The position numbers and the translations under genes are program-made. Of a DNA stretch of 64,000 bases, positions 47,040-55,689 are shown one piece after another. The stretch's first letter is position 1. Every line of letters starts with the position of its first letter. The notes below the pieces were generated by a model. The model was not told the DNA's origin, did no database searches, and saw nothing but the letters and a program-made list of their open reading frames with translations. This stretch comes from Burkholderia vietnamiensis LMG 10929 (lineage in GTDB: Bacteria > Pseudomonadota > Gammaproteobacteria > Burkholderiales > Burkholderiaceae). Where the stretch lies: positions 2,542,001-2,606,000 of the forward strand of contig NZ_CP009631.1 of assembly GCF_000959445.1 (NCBI RefSeq). The letters run 5' to 3'.

Positions 47040-48866
47040 TCAGTCGACCGCGCCTTCACGGCTTGCGCGACGACGCTCGTGTTCCTTCAGGAAGCGCTTG
47101 CGCAGACGGATCGATTGCGGCGTGACTTCGACGAGCTCGTCGTCGTCGATGAATTCGACCGCATATTCGAGCGACATCTGGACCGGCGGCACGAGGCGCA
47201 CGGCTTCGTCGGTGCCCGACGCACGCACGTTGGTCAGTTGCTTGCCCTTGATCGGGTTCACGACCAGGTCGTTGTCGCGGCTGTGAATGCCGATGATCAT
47301 GCCCTCATACAGCGCGTCGCCCGGCTTCACGAACATGCGGCCGCGATCCTGCAGCTTCCACAGCGCGTACGCCACCGCGGCGCCGTCGTCCTGCGAGATC
47401 AGCACGCCGTTGCGACGCTCGAACACCGAGCCTTCCTTGACCGGTGCGTACGAGTCGAAGATGTGGCTCATCAGGCCCGTGCCGCGCGTGAGCGTCAGGA
47501 ATTCGCTCTGGAAGCCGATCAGGCCGCGCGCCGAGATGCGGTATTCCAGACGCGTACGGCCGCGGCCGTCCGACGCCATGTCGAGCATCTCGCCCTTGCG
47601 GCGGCCGAGCTCTTCCATCACGCCGCCCTGGTGCTCGTCTTCGACGTCGACCGTCAGCAGCTCGTACGGCTCGTGCTTCACGCCGTCGATTTCCTGCATC
47701 ACGACGCGCGGACGCGACACCGCGAGCTCATAGCCTTCGCGGCGCATGTTCTCGACGAGGATCGTCAGGTGCAGCTCGCCGCGGCCCGACACTTCGAACA
47801 CGGTTTCGTCGCCGGTGTCCTTCACGCGCAGCGCGACGTTGTGGTTCAGTTCCTTCATCAGGCGGTCGCGGATCTGGCGGCTCGTCACGAACTTGCCTTC
47901 GCGGCCTGCCAGCGGCGACGAGTTGACGAGGAAGTTCATCGTCAGCGTCGGTTCGTCGACGGTGATCATCGGCAGCGCTTCGGGCGTGTCGACCGCGCAG
48001 ATCGTCGCGCCGATGCCGACGTCTTCAATGCCGTTGATCAGCACGATGTCGCCGGCTTCGGCCGACTCGACCTGCACGCGCTCGAGCCCCTTGAACGACA
48101 ACACCTGGTTGATCTTGCGGTTCAGCACCTCGCCTTCCGGACCGAAGCGCATCACGACCGGCTGACCCGGCTTGATGCGACCACGCGTGATGCGGCCCAC
48201 GCCGATGCGGCCGACGTACGTCGAATAGTCGAGCGACGTGATCTGCAGCTGCAGCGGCGCTTCCGGATCGGCCGGGCGAACCGGCACGTGCGCGAGGATC
48301 GCCTCGAACAGCGGGCGCATGTCGCCTTCGCGGGTCGCCGGATCGAGCGACGCGTAGCCGTTCAGGCCCGATGCGTAGACGATCGGGAAGTCCAGCTGCT
48401 CTTCGGTGGCACCGAGCTTGTCGAACAGGTCGAAGGTCTGGTTGATCACCCAGTCGATCCGCGCGCCCGGACGATCGATCTTGTTGATCACGACGATCGG
48501 CTTCAGGCCGAGCGCGAGCGCCTTCTTCGTGACGAAGCGCGTCTGCGGCATCGGGCCTTCGACCGCGTCGACCAGCAGCAGCACCGAGTCGACCATCGAC
48601 AGCACGCGCTCCACCTCGCCGCCGAAGTCCGCGTGCCCGGGCGTGTCGACGATGTTGATGTGCGTGCCTTCGTATTCGACCGCGCAGTTCTTCGCGAGGA
48701 TGGTGATCCCGCGCTCTTTTTCGATGTCGTTCGAGTCCATCACCCGCTCGGCAATCTGCTGGTTCTCGCGGAAGGTGCCGGACTGGCGAAGCAGTTGGTC
48801 GACGAGCGTAGTCTTGCCGTGGTCGACGTGAGCGATGATGGCGATGTTGCGAAGGGCGCGGGTCAT
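47040..48866 (-). CDS. typA: Ribosome-associated GTPase TypA/BipA
   Basis: This 608-residue translational GTPase has G1 [17 protein letters not shown] at the start. The switch region [15 protein letters not shown]3 [14 protein letters not shown] and G4 [10 protein letters not shown] follow. EF-G-like domains III and V and the BipA C-terminal domain ([27 protein letters not shown]) complete it. TypA aids 50S assembly and stress adaptation, often at low temperature. Start ATG 48866 is at the conserved [18 protein letters not shown]; upstream frame extension is not conserved. A TATAAT box on the minus strand lies at 48954-48959. Confidence 0.96.
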   Translation of the reverse strand: MTRALRNIAIIAHVDHGKTTLVDQLLRQSGTFRENQQIAERVMDSNDIEKERGITILAKNCAVEYEGTHINIVDTPGHADFGGEVERVLSMVDSVLLLVDAVEGPMPQTRFVTKKALALGLKPIVVINKIDRPGARIDWVINQTFDLFDKLGATEEQLDFPIVYASGLNGYASLDPATREGDMRPLFEAILAHVPVRPADPEAPLQLQITSLDYSTYVGRIGVGRITRGRIKPGQPVVMRFGPEGEVLNRKINQVLSFKGLERVQVESAEAGDIVLINGIEDVGIGATICAVDTPEALPMITVDEPTLTMNFLVNSSPLAGREGKFVTSRQIRDRLMKELNHNVALRVKDTGDETVFEVSGRGELHLTILVENMRREGYELAVSRPRVVMQEIDGVKHEPYELLTVDVEDEHQGGVMEELGRRKGEMLDMASDGRGRTRLEYRISARGLIGFQSEFLTLTRGTGLMSHIFDSYAPVKEGSVFERRNGVLISQDDGAAVAYALWKLQDRGRMFVKPGDALYEGMIIGIHSRDNDLVVNPIKGKQLTNVRASGTDEAVRLVPPVQMSLEYAVEFIDDDELVEVTPQSIRLRKRFLKEHERRRASREGAVD

Positions 48867-49137
48867 AGAAACCTGAAATCGTTGAACGCGCAAACGCGCA
48901 CGCTCGTCAGTCACCGGGACACGTGCGCGCGCGTTGCAGCTTGGAAACCGCAAATTATAGCACGTCGGAATGTCGAAAGCCGGACCGTCCGTTGCATCGC
49001 AGCAAGCAACGCCCGCCTCGGCCGCCCCGCCGCCGCGTCCCGCCCACCCGCCGGCGGCGCCCACCCGCGACAAAAACCCCGCCGCCGACAAGGTGATTCG
49101 CCCACCTTCAGCGCGCCGTTGCCTGTTCGATTAACAT
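48867..49137. other. Divergent region between typA and the MarR gene
   Basis: No gene is visible. On the minus strand, TATAAT at 48954-48959 is a likely -10 of typA, but no good -35 was found. A GC-rich stretch (49000-49090) follows. Confidence 0.45.
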
Positions 49138-49167
49138 TTGCCGCGGCAAGCAAATTGCCCCTATACT
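49138..49167 (+). promoter_or_regulatory. Promoter of the MarR-efflux operon
   Basis: TTGCCG (49138-49143) and TATACT (49162-49167) are separated by 18 bp, 34 bp before the MarR start. Confidence 0.6.
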
Positions 49168-49177
49168 GCTGCCTAGT

Positions 49178-49185
49178 CAACTATT
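49178..49185. promoter_or_regulatory. Candidate MarR site (CAACTATT)
   Basis: CAACTATT just downstream of the -10 is the reverse complement of AATAGTTG at 49692-49699, directly after the MarR stop and before the efflux genes. The shared octamer suggests that the MarR protein binds at both places. Confidence 0.4.
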
Positions 49186-49201
49186 GCAGCTTCAGGGTTT
49201 T

Positions 49202-49693
49202 ATGTCCGATTCTCCTTCTCAATCGCCCGTTTCGCCGCTGTCCTCGTACCAGATCAACGACAGCGTCGGTTATCTGATGTCGCGCGTGAAGTCCGTGATG
49301 ACCAACCTCGTCACGCAGCGCACGCAGGAAGAGCTCGGCATCACCGGCACGCAGGCGAGCATGCTGTTCATGATCGCGGTCGGCAAATGTTCGACGGCCG
49401 CGGAGCTGGCGCGCGAGTATGGGATCGACGCCAGCGCGGTCACGCGCCTGCTCGATCGCGTCGAGAAGCGCGGGCTGCTGTCCCGCGTGCGCAGCATCGA
49501 GGACCGCCGCGTCGTGCGCCTCGAGTTGACGGACGAAGGGCGTGCGCTCGCCGAGCGGTTGCCGCCCGTGTTCCGCAGCGTGCTCGACGAGCTGCTCGAG
49601 GGCTTCACGCCGGAAGAAGTCGGATTTCTGAAGAGCATGCTGCGCCGCATTCTCAGCAATTATTGCGAGAACGCGGGCAATAGCATCACGTAA
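49202..49693 (+). CDS. MarR-family transcriptional regulator of the efflux operon
   Basis: This 163-residue protein has the winged-helix pattern of MarR regulators: GITGTQASMLFMIAVGKCSTAAELAREYGIDASAVTRLLDRVEKRGLL, then wing SIEDRRVVRLELTDEGRAL. A single cysteine lies in the DNA-binding region. It probably represses the tripartite pump encoded next, in the manner of EmrR. Start ATG 49202 fits AGGG upstream. It is 87 bp ahead of the outer-membrane gene. Confidence 0.9.
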   Translation: MSDSPSQSPVSPLSSYQINDSVGYLMSRVKSVMTNLVTQRTQEELGITGTQASMLFMIAVGKCSTAAELAREYGIDASAVTRLLDRVEKRGLLSRVRSIEDRRVVRLELTDEGRALAERLPPVFRSVLDELLEGFTPEEVGFLKSMLRRILSNYCENAGNSIT

Positions 49694-49780
49694 TAGTTGC
49701 CATAACAATTACTTTTGACAGATTAATGTAAGGAAATCCTTGCAGTGTCCATCATTCATTCCGAGTCAGGGAACAGCGCG

Positions 49781-51286
49781 ATGAAATCCTCCACGTTGTC
49801 CGTGCGCGCCGGGTCGTGCCGCACCGCCGTCGCCGCCGCAGTTGCCGCGCTGGCGCTGGCGGGCTGCGCAAACTATATCGGCATCAAGAGCGACAAGCAG
49901 ATCGCGCCCGCGTCGCAATTCGAATCGGCGCAAAGCCTGCCAGCCCAGGGCGGCCAGTGGCCGACGCTCGACTGGGCCAGCCAGTTCGGCGATCCGCAGC
50001 TGCCGAAGCTGATCGACGAGGCGCTCCAGGGCAATCCATCGATCGCGCAGGCGCAGGCGCGGATCGCGAAGGCGTCGTCGTATATCGAATCGTCGCGCTC
50101 GAACCTGATGCCGAAGGCCGAAGCGAGCTACTCGTGGACGCGCGAGCTCTATTCTTCCAATGCGCTGTTCCCGCCCCCGTACGGCGGCCAGTGGTACAGC
50201 GAGAACAATGTGCTCGCGAGCGCATCGTGGGATCTCGACCTGTGGGGCAAGAACCGCGAGCGGCTGCACACCGCCGTGTCGCAGGAAAAGGCCGCCGAAG
50301 CGGACATGCAGCAGGCGCGCATCACGCTCGCGTCGTCGGTCGCGCGCACCTATAACTCGCTGGCGCAACTGTATGCGCTGCGCGACATCGCGCAGCGCGA
50401 GATCACCAACCGTCAGACGGTCGGCAAGATCACCGACGGTCGCGTGTCGGCCGGCCTCGACACGAATGTCGAGCGTCAGACCGCCCGCGGCAACATCGCG
50501 ACGACGCAGGCGTCGCTGTCCGACCTCGACGGCCAGATCACGACCGTGCGCTACCAGCTCGCCGCGCTGCTCGGCAAGGGGCCGGACCGCGGGCTGCAGA
50601 TCGCCGCGCCGGTGATGAACCCGTCCGGCGCGGTCGCCCTGCCCGGCAACCTGCCGGCCGACCTCGTGGCGCGCCGCCCCGACATCGTCGCCGCGCGCTG
50701 GCAGGTGGAAGCCGCGATGCACGACGTGAAGGAGGCGAAGGCCGAGTTCTTCCCCGACGTGAACCTCGCGGCCGGCTTCGGCTTCGACGCGTTCGGCTGG
50801 GGCAAATTCCTGAACTTCGCGAGCCGCCAGGCGCAGTTCGGCCCGGCCATCCACCTGCCGATCTTCGATGCCGGCGCATTGCGTGCGCAGCTCAAGGGCC
50901 GCTATGCGGACTTCGACCTGTCGGTCGCGAACTACAACCAGACGCTGATCGGCGCGCTGAACGACGTGGCGACGCAGGTCGCGTCGATCCGCGCGGTCGA
51001 CCGCCAGATGGACGACGCGCAGCGTGCGCTCGACGCATCGACGCGCGCCTACGACCTGGCCGTGATCCGCTACAAGGCCGGCCTGTCGCCGCAGCTGCAG
51101 GTGCTCACCGCCGACAGCAACCGCCTCGCATCGGAACAGACGGTCACGAACCTGAAGATGCGCCGGCGCGACATGCAGCTCGCGCTGATCAAGGCGCTCG
51201 GCGGCGGCTTCGACGCAACCGGCACGCGGCTCGCGGCGCCCGACGCAGAACAACAGAAAACGCAAACAAAGCAGGCCGCCAACTGA
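49781..51286 (+). CDS. Outer-membrane efflux lipoprotein (NodT/OMF family)
   Basis: This 501-residue outer-membrane factor has a lipobox ALALAGC|A. TolC-like repeats follow, with QIAPASQFESAQSLPAQG, LPKLIDEALQGNPSIAQAQARIAKA, LSWDLDLWGKNRERL-type and VARRPDIVAARWQVEAAMHDV segments. It forms the exit duct for the EmrAB-type pump encoded downstream. ATG 49781 follows AGGGAACAGCG; a GTG at 49745 is also in frame but without a ribosome site. Confidence 0.92.
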   Translation: MKSSTLSVRAGSCRTAVAAAVAALALAGCANYIGIKSDKQIAPASQFESAQSLPAQGGQWPTLDWASQFGDPQLPKLIDEALQGNPSIAQAQARIAKASSYIESSRSNLMPKAEASYSWTRELYSSNALFPPPYGGQWYSENNVLASASWDLDLWGKNRERLHTAVSQEKAAEADMQQARITLASSVARTYNSLAQLYALRDIAQREITNRQTVGKITDGRVSAGLDTNVERQTARGNIATTQASLSDLDGQITTVRYQLAALLGKGPDRGLQIAAPVMNPSGAVALPGNLPADLVARRPDIVAARWQVEAAMHDVKEAKAEFFPDVNLAAGFGFDAFGWGKFLNFASRQAQFGPAIHLPIFDAGALRAQLKGRYADFDLSVANYNQTLIGALNDVATQVASIRAVDRQMDDAQRALDASTRAYDLAVIRYKAGLSPQLQVLTADSNRLASEQTVTNLKMRRRDMQLALIKALGGGFDATGTRLAAPDAEQQKTQTKQAAN

Positions 51287-51338
51287 TCCGGCGCCACCAC
51301 TACGCAGACACTCGAAATAACGGACGGAGAAAATCGCC

Positions 51339-52562
51339 ATGAGCGACCCTCAACAAAACGCGGCCGGCGCCCAGCCGCAGAACAACGGCAAGCGCAAACG
51401 GATGATGATGCTGCTGATCGCGGTGATCGTGATCGCGGCCATCGCGTACGGTCTGTACTACTTCCTCGTCGCGCGTTTCCATGAGGAAACCGACGACGCA
51501 TACGTGAACGGCAACGTCGTGCAGATCACGCCGCAGGTCACCGGGACGGTGATCGCCGTGAAGGCCGACGACACGCAGACGATCAAGGCCGGCGACCCGC
51601 TCGTCGTGCTCGATCCGGCCGATTCGCAGATCGCGCTTCAGCAGGCCGAGGCCAATCTCGCGCAGACGGTGCGTCAGGTGCGCGGCCTGTTCGTCAACGA
51701 CGATCAGTACCGTGCGCAAGTCGCGCTGCGCCAGTCCGACCTGTCGAAGGCGCAGGACGACCTGCGCCGCCGGCTGGCCGTCGCGCAGACGGGCGCCGTG
51801 TCGCAGGAAGAAATCTCGCATGCGCGCGACGCGGTACGCGCCGCGCAGGCATCGGTCGACGCCGCGCAGCAGGAACTCGCGTCGAACCGCGCGCTGACCG
51901 CCAACACGACGATCGCGTCGCATCCGAACGTGATGGCCGCGGCCGCGAAGGTTCGCGACGCCTACCTCGCCAACGCGCGCAACGTGCTGCCCGCGCCGGT
52001 CACCGGCTATGTCGCGAAGCGCTCGGTGCAGGTCGGCCAGCGCGTGTCGCCGGGCACGCCGCTGATGTCGGTCGTGCCGCTGAACGCGGTGTGGGTCGAT
52101 GCCAACTTCAAGGAAGTGCAGCTCAGGCACATGCGCATCGGCCAGCCGGTCGAGCTGACGGCCGACATCTACGGCTCGTCGGCGGTCTATCACGGCAAGG
52201 TCGTCGGCTTCTCGGCCGGCACGGGCTCGGCGTTCTCGCTGCTGCCGGCGCAGAACGCGACCGGCAACTGGATCAAGGTCGTGCAACGCCTGCCGGTGCG
52301 TATCGAGATCGATCCGAAGGACCTCGACAAGCATCCGCTGCGCATCGGGCTGTCGATGCAGGTCGACGTCGACATCAAGGACGAGCGCGGCGATCAGCTC
52401 GCCAACGCACACAACACCGTCTACGAGACCGACGTATTCGTGAAGTACGGCGACGAAGCCGACGCGGAAATCGCCCGCATCATCGCCGCGAACGCCGGCG
52501 GCAACGCGCCGGCATCGGCCGCGGCTGCGGCGAAGACGGGCACCGCCGCGAAGATGATGTAA
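51339..52562 (+). CDS. emrA: EmrA-like membrane-fusion protein (HlyD family)
   Basis: This 407-residue adaptor has an N-terminal transmembrane segment (MMMLLIAVIVIAAIAYGLYYFLV) and the motif FHEETDDAYVNGNVVQITPQVTGTV typical of EmrA. A hairpin coiled coil (about 110-210) and a barrel-sandwich with PLNAVWVDANFKEVQLRHMRIGQPVEL complete it. It bridges the inner-membrane EmrB pump and the outer-membrane factor. It starts 52 bp after the OMF gene behind GGACGGAG. Confidence 0.93.
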   Translation: MSDPQQNAAGAQPQNNGKRKRMMMLLIAVIVIAAIAYGLYYFLVARFHEETDDAYVNGNVVQITPQVTGTVIAVKADDTQTIKAGDPLVVLDPADSQIALQQAEANLAQTVRQVRGLFVNDDQYRAQVALRQSDLSKAQDDLRRRLAVAQTGAVSQEEISHARDAVRAAQASVDAAQQELASNRALTANTTIASHPNVMAAAAKVRDAYLANARNVLPAPVTGYVAKRSVQVGQRVSPGTPLMSVVPLNAVWVDANFKEVQLRHMRIGQPVELTADIYGSSAVYHGKVVGFSAGTGSAFSLLPAQNATGNWIKVVQRLPVRIEIDPKDLDKHPLRIGLSMQVDVDIKDERGDQLANAHNTVYETDVFVKYGDEADAEIARIIAANAGGNAPASAAAAAKTGTAAKMM

Positions 52563-52589
52563 CGGCTTCGACACCGGACAACTACCGAC

Positions 52590-54149
52590 ATGGCACAGGC
52601 TCCAGTCTCCTACCCGCCGCTGCAGGGCGGGCAACTCGTGCTCGGAACGATCGCGGTGTCGCTCGCCGTGTTCATGAACGTGCTCGACACGTCGATCGCG
52701 AACGTCGCGATCCCGACCATCTCGGGCGACCTCGGCGTGTCGTCCGACCAGGGCACGTGGGTCATCACGTCGTTCGCGGTCGCGAACGCGATCTCCGTGC
52801 CGCTGACGGGCTGGTTGACCGACCGCTTCGGACAGGTGCGCCTGTTCCTCGCGTCGATCATCCTGTTCGTCATTTCGTCGTGGATGTGCGGGCTCGCGCC
52901 GACCCTGCCGTTCCTGCTCGCGTCACGCGTGCTGCAGGGCGCGGTCGCCGGGCCGATGATTCCGCTGTCGCAAGCGCTGTTGCTGTCGAGCTACCCGCGG
53001 GCGAAAGCGCCGATGGCGCTCGCGCTCTGGTCGATGACGACGCTGATCGCGCCGGTCGCGGGGCCGATTCTCGGCGGCTGGATCTCGGACAACTACTCGT
53101 GGCCGTGGATCTTCTACGTGAACATCCCGGTCGGCATCGCCGCTGCGCTCGCCACGTGGTCGATCTATCGCACGCGCGAATCGACGGTGCGCCGCGCGCC
53201 GATCGACGGCGTCGGCCTCGCGCTGCTGGTGCTGTGGGTCGGCTCGCTGCAGATCATGCTCGACAAGGGCAAGGATCTCGACTGGTTCGCGTCGACGACG
53301 ATCGTCGCGCTCGCACTGATCGCCGTCGTCTCGTTCGCGTTCTTCGTGATCTGGGAGCTGACCGCCGAACATCCGGTCGTCGACCTGTCGCTGTTCCGCA
53401 TCCGCAATTTCACGGGCGGCACGATCGCGCTCGCCGTCGGCTACGGTCTCTACTTCGGCAACCTCGTGCTGTTGCCGCTGTGGCTGCAGACGCAGATCGG
53501 CTACACCGCCACCGATGCGGGCCTCGTGATGGCGCCCGTCGGCTTGTTCGCGATCCTGTTGTCGCCGCTGACCGGCAAGTTCCTGCCGCGCACCGATCCG
53601 CGCTATATCGCAACAGCCGCGTTCCTGACGTTCGCGCTGTGCTTCTGGATGCGCTCGCGCTACACGACCGACGTCGACGAGTGGTCGCTGACGCTGCCGA
53701 CGCTCGTGCAGGGCATCGCGATGGCCGGCTTCTTCATCCCGCTGGTGTCGATCACGCTGTCCGGCCTGCCCGGCCACCGCATTCCCGCGGCATCGGGCCT
53801 GTCGAACTTCGTGCGGATCATGTGCGGCGGCATCGGCACGTCGATCTTCCAGACCGCGTGGGATCACCGCAACAACTTCCACCACGCGCAACTGGTCGAG
53901 CAGACCAACGTGTACAACCCGACGTTCAATCAGGCCGTCACGCAGATGGGCAAGCTCGGGCTGACGCCGGACCAGGCGCACGGCCTCATCAACAACATGG
54001 CCACGCAGCAGGCGGCCCAGCTCGGCGTGAACGATCTGTTCTACATCTCGGCGGCGATCTTCGTGCTGCTGATCGGACTGATCTGGATCACCAAGCCCGA
54101 ACGCGCGGGCGGCGGCGATGCGGGTGCGGCGGCGTCGGCGGCGCACTGA
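52590..54149 (+). CDS. emrB: EmrB-like DHA2-family drug:proton antiporter
   Basis: This 519-residue inner-membrane protein has 14 predicted segments and DHA2 signatures: VFMNVLDTSIANVAIPTISGDLGVSSDQGTWVITS, GWLTDRFGQVRLF and SRVLQGAVAGPMIPLSQALLL. With the HlyD protein and the OMF it should form a tripartite pump for hydrophobic drugs or organic acids. It starts 27 bp after emrA and ends before a terminator at 54176-54203. Confidence 0.94.
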   Translation: MAQAPVSYPPLQGGQLVLGTIAVSLAVFMNVLDTSIANVAIPTISGDLGVSSDQGTWVITSFAVANAISVPLTGWLTDRFGQVRLFLASIILFVISSWMCGLAPTLPFLLASRVLQGAVAGPMIPLSQALLLSSYPRAKAPMALALWSMTTLIAPVAGPILGGWISDNYSWPWIFYVNIPVGIAAALATWSIYRTRESTVRRAPIDGVGLALLVLWVGSLQIMLDKGKDLDWFASTTIVALALIAVVSFAFFVIWELTAEHPVVDLSLFRIRNFTGGTIALAVGYGLYFGNLVLLPLWLQTQIGYTATDAGLVMAPVGLFAILLSPLTGKFLPRTDPRYIATAAFLTFALCFWMRSRYTTDVDEWSLTLPTLVQGIAMAGFFIPLVSITLSGLPGHRIPAASGLSNFVRIMCGGIGTSIFQTAWDHRNNFHHAQLVEQTNVYNPTFNQAVTQMGKLGLTPDQAHGLINNMATQQAAQLGVNDLFYISAAIFVLLIGLIWITKPERAGGGDAGAAASAAH

Positions 54150-54175
54150 GCGGCACGCGCGAACGCATGCAATGC

Positions 54176-54203
54176 AAAAGCCCGGCAACAGCCGGGCTTT
54201 TTT
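54176..54203 (+). terminator. Terminator between the efflux operon and truB (bidirectional)
   Basis: A stem AAAAGCCCGGC/GCCGGGCTTTT with loop AACA is followed by T6 on the plus strand. The minus strand also shows TTTTG after the stem, serving truB. Confidence 0.88.
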
Positions 54204-54233
54204 CGTTCCGACGCCGCGCTTGCGCGCGGCCGG

Positions 54234-55166
54234 TCAGGCGGCCGTCACGACGAGACGCTCGGGTGCGAGCACGCCGCTCGCCTTGCGTGCGACGCCCAGC
54301 AGCCGCTGCGCGTCGTACACGCGCACGCGCGCGCCTTCGGCCGCATCGATCGGATCGAGCGCCGACAGCGGCAGGCGCTGCCCGTGCAGGAACCGCTTCG
54401 CGCTGGCGTCGTCGAGACGCACCAGCGGGAACGTCGACAGCAGCGCGTCGACCGGCTGAAGCCACGCGTCGCGCGCCGCTTCGGCAGCGTCCGACAGTGC
54501 GTCGAGCGTCACCGCGTGCTCGAGCGTCAACGCGCCGACCCCGGTACGGCGCAGCATCGTCAGATGCGCGCCGCAACCGAGCGCTTCGCCGATGTCCTCG
54601 GCGAGCGTACGCACGTAGGTGCCCTTGCTGCAGGTCACGCGGAACGTCACGTCCGGCAGCGCGCAATCGAGCAGGTCGAGCGCATGGATCGTCACGTTGC
54701 GGCCTTCGCGCTCGACGGTCTGTCCGGCCCGCGCATATTCATACAGCGGCTTGCCGTCGCGCTTGAGCGCCGAGTACATCGGCGGCACCTGCACGATGTC
54801 GCCGGTGAAGCGCGCGAGCGCCGCCGCCACTGCCGCGCGATCGCATGCGACCGCGCGCGTCTCGAGCACGTCGCCTTCCGCGTCGCCGGTGGTCGTGCGC
54901 ACGCCGAGACGCATCGTCGCTTCGTAGGTCTTGTCCGCTTCCAGCAGGTCCTGCGAAAACTTCGTCGCCTCACCGAAGCACAGCGGCAACAGCCCCGAGG
55001 CGAGCGGATCCAGCGTGCCGGTATGACCGGCCTTCTTCGCGAGCAACAGGCGCTTCGCGCGTATCAGTGCGTCGTTGCTCGACAGGCCGACCGGCTTGTC
55101 GAGCAGAAGCACGCCGTCGAGCGCGCGCCGCGGCACGCGCGGACGTTGGGGAGCTGCAGTCGTCAT
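54234..55166 (-). CDS. truB: tRNA pseudouridine(55) synthase TruB
   Basis: This 310-residue enzyme makes pseudouridine 55 in the T-loop of tRNAs. The conserved GVLLLDKPVGLSSNDAL is followed by the catalytic motif AGHTGTLDPLASGLLPLCFGEATK, with the active-site Asp near residue 47. VPPMYSALKRDGKPLYEYAR and CSKGTYVRTLAEDIGEALG are also present. It ends the rimP-nusA-infB-rbfA-truB operon, 12 bp after rbfA. Confidence 0.96.
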   Translation of the reverse strand: MTTAAPQRPRVPRRALDGVLLLDKPVGLSSNDALIRAKRLLLAKKAGHTGTLDPLASGLLPLCFGEATKFSQDLLEADKTYEATMRLGVRTTTGDAEGDVLETRAVACDRAAVAAALARFTGDIVQVPPMYSALKRDGKPLYEYARAGQTVEREGRNVTIHALDLLDCALPDVTFRVTCSKGTYVRTLAEDIGEALGCGAHLTMLRRTGVGALTLEHAVTLDALSDAAEAARDAWLQPVDALLSTFPLVRLDDASAKRFLHGQRLPLSALDPIDAAEGARVRVYDAQRLLGVARKASGVLAPERLVVTAA

Positions 55167-55178
55167 AGGCGCGTGCGC

Positions 55179-55577
55179 TCAATCGTCCTGCGCGGGCGCG
55201 CCGGCTTCGTCGTCGTCCTTCGCGCGCGTCGAGTTGGCTTCCTTGATCAGCCGCGACATCTCGACGGCCTTCTCGATCGTCTGGTCGTAATGGAAATGCA
55301 GCGTCGGCACCGTGTGAATGTGCAGGCGCTTGAACAACAGGTTGTGCAGATGGCCCGACGCGTGGTTCAGCGCTTCCTGCGTCTTCTCGGGATCGCCGGT
55401 GAGCGCCGTGAAGTAGACCTTCGCGTGCGCGTAGTCCGGCGTGAGCTCCACGCTCTGGATGGTCACGATGCCGATGCGCGGATCCTTGACCTCGCGCATG
55501 ATGAGCTCGGACAGATCGCGCTGAATCTGGTCGGCGATCTGTACGTTGCGATTGGGGGAAGTACGTTTCCTGGACAT
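55179..55577 (-). CDS. rbfA: Ribosome-binding factor A
   Basis: This 132-residue KH-like protein helps 30S maturation and cold adaptation. Characteristic segments are [48 protein letters not shown] and [22 protein letters not shown]. The C-terminus is acidic. A strong GC-rich hairpin at 55640-55671 separates it from infB. Confidence 0.95.
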   Translation of the reverse strand: MSRKRTSPNRNVQIADQIQRDLSELIMREVKDPRIGIVTIQSVELTPDYAHAKVYFTALTGDPEKTQEALNHASGHLHNLLFKRLHIHTVPTLHFHYDQTIEKAVEMSRLIKEANSTRAKDDDEAGAPAQDD

Positions 55578-55635
55578 GATCGATCCGTGATCCGTTTATC
55601 AGGATGAAGCGGCGCACCGTTGGCGCGCCGCCATG

Positions 55636-55671
55636 AAAATGGGCGGGACAGGCCCAAGCCTGCCCCGCCCA
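55636..55671 (-). terminator. Hairpin with short T run between infB and rbfA
   Basis: GGGCGGGACAGGC and GCCTGCCCCGCCC pair with one mismatch around a 6-nt loop. On the minus strand ATTTTC follows. It could be a partial terminator that lowers rbfA-truB expression relative to infB. Confidence 0.5.
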
Positions 55672-55689
55672 CGAGCCGATACGCGACGA

